From: a virus
Virus record (IMG/VR): IMGVR_UViG_3300022074_000399
Location: 1 to 22,908 of that record
DNA length: 22,908 bases
Direction: 5' to 3' (one strand)
Shown here: piece after piece, positions 14,219 to 20,093 of the stretch
Layout of the letters: each line of letters opens with the position of its first letter
How positions within the stretch are numbered: the first letter of the stretch is position 1
The notes under the pieces: generated by a model
Told to the model about the DNA's origin: nothing
Seen by the model: only the letters and a program-made list of their open reading frames with translations
Databases searched by the model: none
Program-made: the position numbers and the translations under genes

Positions 14219-14293
14219 AGAATTTATTAGTTATAACTTACTTGTATTAATAAATATAGGAAGAATATATTTTGGAACCAACTGTTTTTTAGA

Positions 14294-14818
14294 TTAATTT
14301 GGTTTACCCATCATAATCTTTTTTATCTTTTTACCGCCAATAACTCGATCATAAGTACCATCTCCATGCCATACTATCTCTTTACCTTTTAATGCATTTC
14401 TCACCGTTTCTTCATCGTCTACGACTGGAACTCCTTTAGCCTTTAATATATCGTATATCTTTCCAGATACTTCTATATAATGACCTTTTTTCTTTAAATT
14501 ATCGGCAGTGTAGTTAACTGCGGCAGATCTTGATGGTTTAGTATTATCATGACCCATACCTACAAACTTTTTTCCTCCTGCTCTATTTTTAGACATAATA
14601 ACTGCATCATCCTCTGGATCATCATCTAAATCTATAACAGTATATAGATCCGCAGCTGAAGATATAGAAGCAGGAGAGGTTACGTTTGGATGTCCACCTA
14701 TAGGTCCATAAGCAGTATCTATTAGATCAAATAGATCTTTTTCTGCTTGTTTTACTTCATCAGGTGACATCGGTAACCAAGTATTCTTTTTTTCTAAAAT
14801 AATATCGGTAAGTTTCAT
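14294..14818 (-). CDS. Conserved-looking unknown protein, 174 aa
   Basis: I do not know the family by name. The N-terminus is MKLTDIILEKK followed by a helical EVKQAEKDLFDLIDTAYGPIGGHPN (about 21-45). Then come a very acidic turn IDLDDDPEDDAVIMSK (62-77), GKKFVGMGHD (83-92), a basic region SRSAAVNYTADNLKKKGHYIEVSG, and an end with KGKEIVWHGDGTY. The layout (DLIxTAYxPIGGHPN; DxDDDPEDDA; GMGHD) looks like an acetyltransferase-like fold seen in marine phage genomes, but this is a guess. Its ATG lies one base after the stop of the 52-aa gene. It is the last gene before the gp26-like gene, so it may be late-expressed. A structural or DNA-modifying role cannot be excluded. Confidence 0.68.
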   Translation of the reverse strand: MKLTDIILEKKNTWLPMSPDEVKQAEKDLFDLIDTAYGPIGGHPNVTSPASISSAADLYTVIDLDDDPEDDAVIMSKNRAGGKKFVGMGHDNTKPSRSAAVNYTADNLKKKGHYIEVSGKIYDILKAKGVPVVDDEETVRNALKGKEIVWHGDGTYDRVIGGKKIKKIMMGKPN

Positions 14819-14819
14819 G

Positions 14820-14978
14820 CTACTTATTTATTCTATGCAATTCTTGTCGTAAATATTCTAACTCTACTTTAGCTTCACTTACGTTTCCGGAATCTAAAAG
14901 TTCTTGGATGTAAGTAACCTTTTGATATAGGGTACTATTCTTAGTGTAGTTTTCCAAAATAATTTTACTTAGTTGCAT
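14820..14978 (-). CDS. Small protein, 52 aa, overlapping the hydrolase gene
   Basis: ATG at 14978 opens a 52-codon frame starting MQLSKIILENYTKNS and ending in LYQKVTYIQELL, DSGNVSEAKVELEYLRQELHR. The end predicts an amphipathic helix with heptad-like leucines (about 38-50). It overlaps the end of the hydrolase gene by 14 nt and stops one base before the next ATG. The best evidence that it is real is a perfect copy of the recurrent motif (14989-15002), 10 nt before its ATG, inside the coding end of the hydrolase. The function is unknown. Confidence 0.6.
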   Translation of the reverse strand: MQLSKIILENYTKNSTLYQKVTYIQELLDSGNVSEAKVELEYLRQELHRINK

Positions 14979-15438
14979 CTATTACTGCTTTATTATAAAT
15001 ATCTTTAAAAACAGTAAGTGGAGTTCTATGACCCATTCCTTTTATTTCAGTCCAAGTATGAGCTAAATCTTTAAATATTTCTGTAGCTTTAGGGTCAATA
15101 ACACTATCTTCAGTACCTACTACAAAGTTTCTCTTCCAGTTCGTCTCTCCGTAAGTTACTCCTTCTGGTTCTACCGTTCTACTATGTAATGCAGGATTAA
15201 AGAGTAGTACTTCTATATCTAAATGACTACCTATAGCATCAGCAAAGTAACCACCCATACTACTACCGATAATTAAATCAGGTTTATCTATTTTAGCAGC
15301 TTCTAATAAGCTTTTAAACATTTTAGGATTAGTATAAACCATCCTCGGAGCGAAGACTCTATCAGCAACACTATTTAAAAAGTCAACTTTCGGACCACCG
15401 ACAGAAGACTCAAGACCATGTAAATACCAAACGTTCAT
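14965..15438 (-). CDS. YqiA-like alpha/beta hydrolase (putative esterase)
   Basis: The 157-residue protein begins MNVWYLHGLESSVGGPK, the HG-x-x-SS oxyanion segment of the short alpha/beta hydrolases related to YqiA (UPF0227). It has the nucleophile elbow GSSMGG with Ser60, an acidic loop VVGTEDSVIDP with Asp111 (or Asp115), and GMGHR with His137, completing a catalytic triad. Length is close to E. coli YqiA, about 190 residues. Members hydrolyse small acyl or thioesters; the substrate cannot be told. It lies between tail genes, so it is an accessory gene. Its C-terminal codons contain the recurrent motif and the start of the next small gene. A TATATTTAGGTATAAA sequence (15447-15462) stands 8 nt before its ATG. 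It has no signal peptide, so it should act in the cytoplasm. Confidence 0.8.
   Translation of the reverse strand: MNVWYLHGLESSVGGPKVDFLNSVADRVFAPRMVYTNPKMFKSLLEAAKIDKPDLIIGSSMGGYFADAIGSHLDIEVLLFNPALHSRTVEPEGVTYGETNWKRNFVVGTEDSVIDPKATEIFKDLAHTWTEIKGMGHRTPLTVFKDIYNKAVIDATK
14989..15002 (-). promoter_or_regulatory. Recurrent motif ATATTTATAATAAA, copy inside the hydrolase gene
   Basis: The copy encodes part of DIYNKA at the end of the hydrolase and lies 10 nt before the ATG of the 52-aa gene. The identical sequence and spacing elsewhere indicate that it is placed for the small gene, not kept by the hydrolase sequence alone. Confidence 0.55.
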
Positions 15439-15446
15439 ACTGTAAC

Positions 15447-15462
15447 TTTATACCTAAATATA
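15447..15462 (-). promoter_or_regulatory. Candidate promoter TATATTTAGGTATAAA upstream of hydrolase
   Basis: It lies 8 nt before the ATG at 15438. Related sequences precede the genes starting at 16317 (TATATTTAAGTATAAT) and 3004 (TATATTAGTATAAT). All three genes are preceded by an intergenic gap. The promoter role is inferred from this similarity. Confidence 0.4.
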
Positions 15463-15507
15463 AGAAAAATAACGCAGAAAAACAACTTTTCTTTGTTAAT
15501 AAGGTTA

Positions 15508-15536
15508 GGATCAGGGGGCAGGACGCCCCCATCTCC
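15508..15536 (-). other. Strong GC-rich hairpin between two accessory genes
   Basis: GGGGGC and GCCCCC form a 6-bp stem with a 5-nt loop, extended by outer pairing of GGA(G)AT with ATCC. It stands out in this AT-rich genome. It begins 14 nt downstream of the 255-aa gene stop. There is no T run, so it is not a typical intrinsic terminator. It could be an mRNA 3' end, a processing signal or a small structured RNA. Confidence 0.6.
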
Positions 15537-15549
15537 AGGTTATGAATCT

Positions 15550-16317
15550 TTATGCGTTAATAACGTAATCTCTATATTGCCACTTAAGGACATCAATATT
15601 ACTCATTCTTACTTTTTCGTATACTCTAGGAGTTTCTCCGTAAGTACTAATCTCTATATCAGCAGACTTTCCGGAAGCAGTTTTAGAAAGAATCTTAGCA
15701 GAAGTAATACCTCTCAAAGTCCAATCCCATCTAAGATCAATAGAACCTTTCTTATCCTTATCAAATACTAACCCTTCTCCTTCTAGTAAATTTTTAGCTT
15801 TAGTTAAATAAGTTTCATTTTTCTCATCTTTTAACTTCTGAATATCACCTTCAGCTAACCATTTAGCTTTTTGGGCTGCAGAATACTCTTCTTTGAACGA
15901 TTCTTTATAGGAGTTAAACTTAGCTATAATATCATCTCCATAATCTAATAATACTTTAGCAACTTCTCCAGCGGTAAATAATCTTTCAAGTTCCCACTGA
16001 GAGTTATCATTAGTAGAGTACATACTAGTTTCAATATTAGTAAACTCTCCGGTTTTCCAATCATCTCTAAATCTTAGAGTAATCATTTCTTTATCGTAAT
16101 TATATTCCTTATGAGGACGTTTTACTACAAAGGAAGTACCGTAATCATGGTCGAAATATACATCATCTAGAGTAAACTCTCCTCCGAAATATTCTTGAAT
16201 AATTTCGAAGTACATAGAATCTCTCTTCTTTTCAACTTCATTAAAAGTTTCAGTAAGTAAAGCAAGCTCTTCTTGCTTTTTTTCGATAATCTGATCGATA
16301 ATTTGTGCTTTTGTCAT
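15550..16317 (-). CDS. Unknown protein with helical N-terminus, 255 aa
   Basis: I do not recognise the family. The first 35 residues (MTKAQIIDQIIEKKQEELALLTETFNEVEKK) predict a coiled coil. The middle (45-110) is aromatic and acidic with FGGEFTLDDVYFDHDYG and a K-R-P-H-K-E-Y segment. A second charged helix spans about 125-170. The last 70 residues, with IDLRWDWTLRG, KILSKTASGKSADIEI and VLKWQYRDYVINA, alternate like beta strands. There is no signal or membrane segment. The gene stands alone between a hairpin and the 53-aa gene, with candidate promoter TATATTTAAGTATAAT 21 nt upstream. Its location among tail genes suggests a virion or assembly role, but nothing proves it. Confidence 0.7.
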   Translation of the reverse strand: MTKAQIIDQIIEKKQEELALLTETFNEVEKKRDSMYFEIIQEYFGGEFTLDDVYFDHDYGTSFVVKRPHKEYNYDKEMITLRFRDDWKTGEFTNIETSMYSTNDNSQWELERLFTAGEVAKVLLDYGDDIIAKFNSYKESFKEEYSAAQKAKWLAEGDIQKLKDEKNETYLTKAKNLLEGEGLVFDKDKKGSIDLRWDWTLRGITSAKILSKTASGKSADIEISTYGETPRVYEKVRMSNIDVLKWQYRDYVINA

Positions 16318-16338
16318 AACCTTTATTTAACCTTTTTA

Positions 16339-16354
16339 ATTATACTTAAATATA
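16339..16354 (-). promoter_or_regulatory. Candidate promoter TATATTTAAGTATAAT
   Basis: It lies 21 nt before the ATG at 16317 and ends in TATAAT. It is related to the sequences upstream of the genes starting at 3004 and 15438, and looks like the shorter recurrent motif with AGTA inserted. Confidence 0.42.
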
Positions 16355-16380
16355 CGAAAAAAATCTTTGTTAGGCAACTT

Positions 16381-16542
16381 TTACCCCAAGTTTTTTTCAT
16401 AAATTTTAACAGCTTCTTTGATATCTTCTATATCATATTCTACTAAAATTTTATAAGCTTTTTTAGGAGGATCTATTTTTTTATTTGGATCGATTACTCC
16501 TTCTTCTACTAATTCGTGGTATTTTTTAATTGAATCACTCAT
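16381..16542 (-). CDS. Small acidic/basic protein, 53 aa
   Basis: ATG at 16542 starts a 53-codon frame (MSDSIKKYHELVEEGVIDP, then a Lys-rich KKIDPPKKAYKILVEYDIEDIKEAVKIYEKNLG). It predicts two amphipathic helices and an exposed basic turn. The ATG overlaps the stop of the upstream 46-aa frame (ATGAGTGA), suggesting coupled translation. The function is unknown. Confidence 0.6.
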   Translation of the reverse strand: MSDSIKKYHELVEEGVIDPNKKIDPPKKAYKILVEYDIEDIKEAVKIYEKNLG

Positions 16543-16675
16543 AACTTTTATTTTTATGCTTTGTTTTACGTCTATATTTCTTTTTATTGCGAACCGGAGT
16601 AGGCATTATTAATGCTTCCTTCCACTCCTGCAGAGTGAGCACTATTTGCTTTAGGTTTTTCTTGGTTCCACTCAT
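16535..16675 (-). CDS. Small basic protein, 46 aa
   Basis: ATG at 16675 opens a frame with MSGTKKNLKQIVLTLQEWKEALIM and an end very rich in Lys and Arg (PVRNKKKYRRKTKHKNKS). Its stop overlaps the start of the 53-aa gene, a typical phage coupling. Most of it lies in another frame over the 40-aa frame at 16584-16706, so at most one of the two may be important. The basic tail suggests nucleic acid binding, which is an inference. Confidence 0.5.
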   Translation of the reverse strand: MSGTKKNLKQIVLTLQEWKEALIMPTPVRNKKKYRRKTKHKNKSYE

Positions 16676-16706
16676 CGCTATAAAAGATAAAATCTACTTT
16701 TAACAT
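16584..16706 (-). CDS. Possible small protein, 40 aa, in a second frame
   Basis: ATG at 16706 opens a 40-codon frame (MLKVDFIFYSDEWNQEK, then a Ser/Ala/Gly-rich end AHSAGVEGSINNAYSGSQ). It follows a motif variant (TATATTTATAGTAT) with no spacer, and overlaps the 46-aa frame by 92 nt. It is the first gene after the intrinsic terminator at 16744-16769. The overlap makes it less certain than its neighbours. Confidence 0.42.
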   Translation of the reverse strand: MLKVDFIFYSDEWNQEKPKANSAHSAGVEGSINNAYSGSQ

Positions 16707-16743
16707 ATACTATAAATATATGAAAATATATGCAGAGAACCAA

Positions 16744-16769
16744 CAAAAAACCCGGATAAATCCGGGCTA
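16744..16769 (-). terminator. Intrinsic terminator after the tail tube gene
   Basis: Minus-strand RNA forms CCCGGA-UUUA-UCCGGG, a 6-bp stem with a 4-nt loop, extended by weaker A-U and G-U pairs, followed by a run of six T. This is the clearest Rho-independent terminator in the window. It lies 25 nt after the tube stop codon and separates sheath and tube from the accessory island. Confidence 0.88.
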
Positions 16770-16793
16770 ATGTTTTTAAGAGGTAGGTGTGTA

Positions 16794-17279
16794 TTAGTAA
16801 TTTAATACGCAGTAGTCCATTGCTACTGTTATACTGATTTCAACAGCTTCATCTGATGTCCAGTCATACTGACCAAAATCACCATTTGTTAAAATTGCTC
16901 CTTTGATGATCCATTCTCCTACAATGTCACCAACAGGTCCTAAGATATTTAAAGTAAGATCCTTTTTATAAAAATCTGAATATCCAGCTCTACCTGTTAC
17001 AGATTCGTATCCTGTTCTAGCCCATTCCATTACAGCTTGAGCTCCTGAAGGAGTTACCGGATCGTAAAGAGTCATGGTCATATCTTCCCATTCTCTCTTA
17101 CCTCTGATTTTTCTATATGAATTTATGTGGTCTAATTTAATGACGTTATCGGTAAAGGTAGGAGCTTTTACATTCTTCACCATAAAAGATGGAATGTTAT
17201 CGATAAGCATCACAAATCTGTTCTGTACCTTTGGTTCAAAGGCTTTAAACATTATTTCGTTTGGATCTAATACTGCCAT
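16794..17279 (-). CDS. 19: Tail tube protein (T4 gp19-like)
   Basis: The 161-residue protein has the length of T4 gp19 (163 residues) and the family pattern: FEPKVQNRFVMLIDNIPSFMVKNVKAPTF at about 14-42, a middle with WEDMTMTLYDPVTPSGAQAVMEW, and an end with GPVGDIVGEWIIKGAILTNGDFG and a beta-rich VEISITVAMDYCVLNY. Hexameric rings of it stack to form the inner tube through which DNA passes. It follows the sheath gene after 38 nt, the usual order. A motif copy lies 11 nt before the ATG, and a strong terminator follows the gene. It should be highly expressed. Confidence 0.92.
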   Translation of the reverse strand: MAVLDPNEIMFKAFEPKVQNRFVMLIDNIPSFMVKNVKAPTFTDNVIKLDHINSYRKIRGKREWEDMTMTLYDPVTPSGAQAVMEWARTGYESVTGRAGYSDFYKKDLTLNILGPVGDIVGEWIIKGAILTNGDFGQYDWTSDEAVEISITVAMDYCVLNY

Positions 17280-17290
17280 GTTGTATTTAC

Positions 17291-17304
17291 TTTATTATAA
17301 ATAT
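17291..17304 (-). promoter_or_regulatory. Recurrent motif ATATTTATAATAAA before tail tube
   Basis: The copy lies in the 38-nt gap between sheath and tube genes, 11 nt before the tube ATG, and contains TATAAT. With the terminator after the tube gene it could give a short tube-only transcript. Confidence 0.58.
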
Positions 17305-17317
17305 CGTTAATTAAAAA

Positions 17318-19072
17318 TTATCCAGTAAATGTTGCACCAGTTGGTTCAACTGTAAAGTCAAGTACTATAAATTCTGCTGTTTTGGCTGGCTGAATAAAGA
17401 TTTGACCTATTAATTGATTTCTATCTACTACATCTGCTGTGTTGTTCGTGTCATCCATTACTACTCTAAAAGTATAAAGACCTTGTCTCTGTACTACTGA
17501 TTCTAAGTAAGGATTAACTACTGATAAGAATCTATTTCTAGTTGCTACTGTATTTTGTTCAAATACTAAGTTTCTAGCTTGATCACCTAAGAACTTCTTA
17601 AGTTGTATCAATAGTCTTCTTACGTTTACTCTATCTAAAGCGCTAGCTTTAGTTTGTAAAGTTTTCTGTCCAAATACTGCAATACCCTGACCAGGGAAAG
17701 TAGCGATTGGGTTAACTTTACCATCATATAAAAGGTCTCTTTGACCTCTTGTTAATTTTTGCTCTGCTTGAATTACTCCAATTACTCCACCTCTAACTAA
17801 TCCAGCTGGTGCAAACCATGGTGCTGAACTATTATCTGTAAATGCATATACACCTGGTATAACACATGAAGAAGGTACAAAAATGTTTCTTCCTGTTGCT
17901 CCTCTTACCTGTACCCAAGGCCAGTAAGAAGCTGCATAAGAGCTGTTTAATGAAGTTGCTGTGCCTGTAATATTACTTACGGTAGATCCGTGACCATCTA
18001 AATCTACTACCGCTATACAGTCTCCTCTAGATTCAGCTAAAGTAATAATATTATTTAATACTCCTGCTTGATCTGCATATTCGTAAATTAAACCTGGAGC
18101 TGAAATAATATTAAATATATACTCATCTTTATTATCTAAGATTGAAATAGCATCAGTATAGTTTCCTGAAGTTAATCCTTGTGTATTTACATTAGCTATA
18201 GATATGCCGTAGTTAGCATCTGCTGGTGCAATATTACCGGAAGCTCCGTGGAAAGATCCTGATTCTACTTTTGGTAATGAACCTGAGTAAGAAGCACCTG
18301 TAGAAGGTCCTACTGATACTCCATCATTAAGTAAGTATCCTGTTGTCTGTGAGTTTACAGATGCAACATAAATAAAGTTTGATTTATTTATATACTCACC
18401 GAAAGACTTAATATATGTTTTAGCACCATCAGAAGCTTTTGCTTTATACTGAGTACCAATTTTAGCCTCGATATAGTTATCTGATTCTGGATCTAAAGAT
18501 ACATTATTAAATGTTTCTAGTACTACTTTTGCATTGTGGCTATCATCCCCTCTTCTTACCAATAATGTAAAAGTACCTTTTTTATTATCTACATTCTGAA
18601 TTTCCCATCTTAGGTTATCTGCAGAACCAGATTGTAATACTCCTCCACTGCCGTTGATTTCTGCGCCGGCGACGTTTACACCTGTAGAGTTATTTAAGAT
18701 TGTTCCTTTTCCTAATGTCTTTAAAGTAAATGGTTGAACGCTACCATTAGCTGAGGATGATACGTGTGTTGATGTTGCGTTAGTAAATGATCCTGTTACT
18801 ACTCTAGTAACTAACACTGAATTACCTCCTTGAGCAAAGTAATTTTTTACTCCTACTGAGGTTAAGAATTCTTGTTTAGTTGATCCGGAAGTAAATACTT
18901 CACCAAACTTTCTAACGTACTCATTATATGAAGTAACGATAGTCGGTTCTTCTACTGGTCCTTTTACTGTTGGTCCGATGATTGCTGCACCAGCTTCAAC
19001 GGGAGCAGGACTGATAAATGAAATATCATTTTCTCTCGCAAATACACCTGGGGAGATGATTGTTTCTGCCAT
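17318..19072 (-). CDS. 18: Contractile tail sheath protein (T4 gp18-like)
   Basis: The 584-residue protein has a typical sheath N-terminus (MAETIISPGVFARENDIS, then APVEAGAAIIGPTVKGPVEEPTIVTSYNEY) and a conserved C-terminal domain. There I see FPGQGIAVFGQKTLQTKASALDRVNVRRLL at about 450-480 and IQLKKFLGDQARNLVFEQN beyond, ending in GQIFIQPAKTAEFIVLDFTVEPTG. The middle (90-300) is Ser/Gly/Asn-rich and variable, as usual for the exposed sheath domains. Its subunits wrap the tube and contract to drive it through the cell envelope. T4 gp18 is about 659 residues. A motif copy lies 21 nt before its ATG. It makes this phage a myovirus beyond doubt. Confidence 0.95.
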   Translation of the reverse strand: MAETIISPGVFARENDISFISPAPVEAGAAIIGPTVKGPVEEPTIVTSYNEYVRKFGEVFTSGSTKQEFLTSVGVKNYFAQGGNSVLVTRVVTGSFTNATSTHVSSSANGSVQPFTLKTLGKGTILNNSTGVNVAGAEINGSGGVLQSGSADNLRWEIQNVDNKKGTFTLLVRRGDDSHNAKVVLETFNNVSLDPESDNYIEAKIGTQYKAKASDGAKTYIKSFGEYINKSNFIYVASVNSQTTGYLLNDGVSVGPSTGASYSGSLPKVESGSFHGASGNIAPADANYGISIANVNTQGLTSGNYTDAISILDNKDEYIFNIISAPGLIYEYADQAGVLNNIITLAESRGDCIAVVDLDGHGSTVSNITGTATSLNSSYAASYWPWVQVRGATGRNIFVPSSCVIPGVYAFTDNSSAPWFAPAGLVRGGVIGVIQAEQKLTRGQRDLLYDGKVNPIATFPGQGIAVFGQKTLQTKASALDRVNVRRLLIQLKKFLGDQARNLVFEQNTVATRNRFLSVVNPYLESVVQRQGLYTFRVVMDDTNNTADVVDRNQLIGQIFIQPAKTAEFIVLDFTVEPTGATFTG

Positions 19073-19093
19073 GTTGGTCTATTTTATTTTAAG

Positions 19094-19107
19094 TTTATTA
19101 TAAATAT
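19094..19107 (-). promoter_or_regulatory. Recurrent motif ATATTTATAATAAA before tail sheath
   Basis: The copy lies 21 nt before the sheath ATG in a 146-nt gap without genes. The longer spacer differs from the 9-11 nt seen at other genes, so it would fit a promoter better than a ribosome-binding element. Confidence 0.55.
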
Positions 19108-19167
19108 CATTCAGGAATGTAAAACAATACAGTCTAAAAAGTTTTACTTCTCTATAATAAATAGGAA

Positions 19168-19188
19168 AGGAGGATGTAAAACCCTCCT
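19168..19188 (-). terminator. Hairpin, possible weak terminator after the 98-aa gene
   Basis: AGGAGG and CCTCCT form a 6-bp stem around a 9-nt loop in the minus-strand RNA. It is followed by TTCCTATTTATT, a broken rather than pure T run. Its place between the 98-aa gene and the sheath leader suggests termination or mRNA end protection. Confidence 0.5.
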
Positions 19189-19218
19189 CTCTTAAAAGTA
19201 TGTAAAAGTTTTTTATTT

Positions 19219-19515
19219 TTACTCTTCTACTACCTCAGGCGCTTCAGCTGCTTCAGCTGGTGGCTCTGGTGCTGGAATAAACTCGCCAGCTTGTAAGTCA
19301 ATAGAACCTATGCCGTACTTATCTTCTAATTCTTTTACTAAATCAGTTTCTTCTTGTCTTAATTCAGATAAAAAACCTTCCGCTTTTTCCTTTCTTTCAT
19401 CGAGATTAATCTCTGCTAAAGAAATAGTACCTAATTCCTGAACTAATGCTGCATTTTTCTTGCTTAGTTCCTGTAACTTGTCAAGCTCATCTTGAGTTAA
19501 CTTTTGATTTGCCAT
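19219..19515 (-). CDS. Small coiled-coil protein with Pro/Glu/Ala-rich tail, 98 aa
   Basis: The first 68 residues (from MANQKLTQDELDKLQELSKKN through LVQELGTISLAEINLD to LRQEETDLVKELEDKYG) predict a long coiled coil. A short conserved-looking GIGSIDLQAGEFIP follows, and then an acidic, Pro/Ala/Glu-rich tail (PAPEPPAEAAEAPEVVEE). There is no cysteine or membrane segment. It sits upstream of the sheath gene. I recall similar small proteins next to tail genes of marine T4-like phages. A scaffolding or assembly role is possible; the function is unknown. Confidence 0.7.
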   Translation of the reverse strand: MANQKLTQDELDKLQELSKKNAALVQELGTISLAEINLDERKEKAEGFLSELRQEETDLVKELEDKYGIGSIDLQAGEFIPAPEPPAEAAEAPEVVEE

Positions 19516-19582
19516 AATTTTAAAATTTAATTAATCGATTAATAATATTATAATATAGTAATAAATAGTTTTAGATCCAACT

Positions 19583-19921
19583 TTAATTTAAAGTTTTTGT
19601 AACTACCACTGGGGTAACTGATTCTAAAAGGCTACTAGACGCTGATGTCTTATATGTAGCTACTACTTCTGACCCCATAGATGATGTTACCCATCCGATT
19701 ACGTCTGATTCTTTTAAATTATCCCATTCTATGAAACTTCCGGAATCTAAAGACGAAACGTCTATTGCTTGAGTTCCTACTAAGTCATATGAATGGCTTA
19801 CTTCGTTAAAAACATCAGAAGCTTTTAATCTCCAATGTACTTGAAAAACTACATCGTTAAATCCTGATGATGTTGGATATGTATCTAATGTGTTACAATT
19901 CCACGTATACTTTATTGCCAT
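19583..19921 (-). CDS. Unknown small beta-rich protein, 112 aa
   Basis: The protein begins MAIKYTWNCNTLDTYPTSSGFNDVVFQVHWRLKAS, then has a central GTQAIDVSSLDSGSFIEWDNL and DVIGWVTSSMG. The strand-like pattern and abundance of Ser/Thr/Val suggest a small beta fold. I recall proteins with this MAIKYTWNC...DVVxxVHW start as conserved unknowns of marine phages, often beside structural genes. No signal peptide or catalytic motif is seen. A motif copy (CTATTTATAATTAAA) stands 10 nt before its ATG. A virion or tail-fibre associated role is only a guess. Confidence 0.72.
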   Translation of the reverse strand: MAIKYTWNCNTLDTYPTSSGFNDVVFQVHWRLKASDVFNEVSHSYDLVGTQAIDVSSLDSGSFIEWDNLKESDVIGWVTSSMGSEVVATYKTSASSSLLESVTPVVVTKTLN

Positions 19922-19931
19922 AGCTTTTATT

Positions 19932-19946
19932 TTTAATTATAAATAG
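19932..19946 (-). promoter_or_regulatory. Recurrent motif, variant CTATTTATAATTAAA
   Basis: It stands 10 nt before the ATG at 19921 and has one extra T compared with the main form. It again contains TATAAT in the sense direction. Confidence 0.52.
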
Positions 19947-19951
19947 TCTAA

Positions 19952-20092
19952 TTATATAGTTCTAAATCTTCTTCTATCGTTCCAAGTTACTCTTTTACCT
20001 TGGCTCATAAATGCTTTATCTTTAATTCTATCGTTAAATTCATTACGTAGAGCATTTAATTGATTATTACCATTAGCTTGTTTACTATTCAT
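19952..20092 (-). CDS. Small basic protein, 46 aa
   Basis: ATG at 20092 begins a 46-codon frame that starts one base after the cytochrome stop. The protein is polar (MNSKQANGNNQLNALRNEFND) with a basic end (SQGKRVTWNDRRRFRTI). It has no signal or membrane segment. Tight coupling to the cytochrome gene and a stop 5 nt before the next motif copy support it. The function is unknown; the Arg-rich end could bind nucleic acid. Confidence 0.58.
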   Translation of the reverse strand: MNSKQANGNNQLNALRNEFNDRIKDKAFMSQGKRVTWNDRRRFRTI

Positions 20093-20093
20093 T

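Noticed and set aside
15508-15555. Possible tRNA (GG-T-T-like bases next to a GC-rich stem)
   Set aside because: No acceptor, D or T stems can be formed; only a single hairpin is present.
15493-15771. 92-codon plus-strand open frame across the GC-rich hairpin
   Set aside because: Most of it is the complement of the 255-aa gene; the start is inside the hairpin region. No other plus-strand gene exists in the window.
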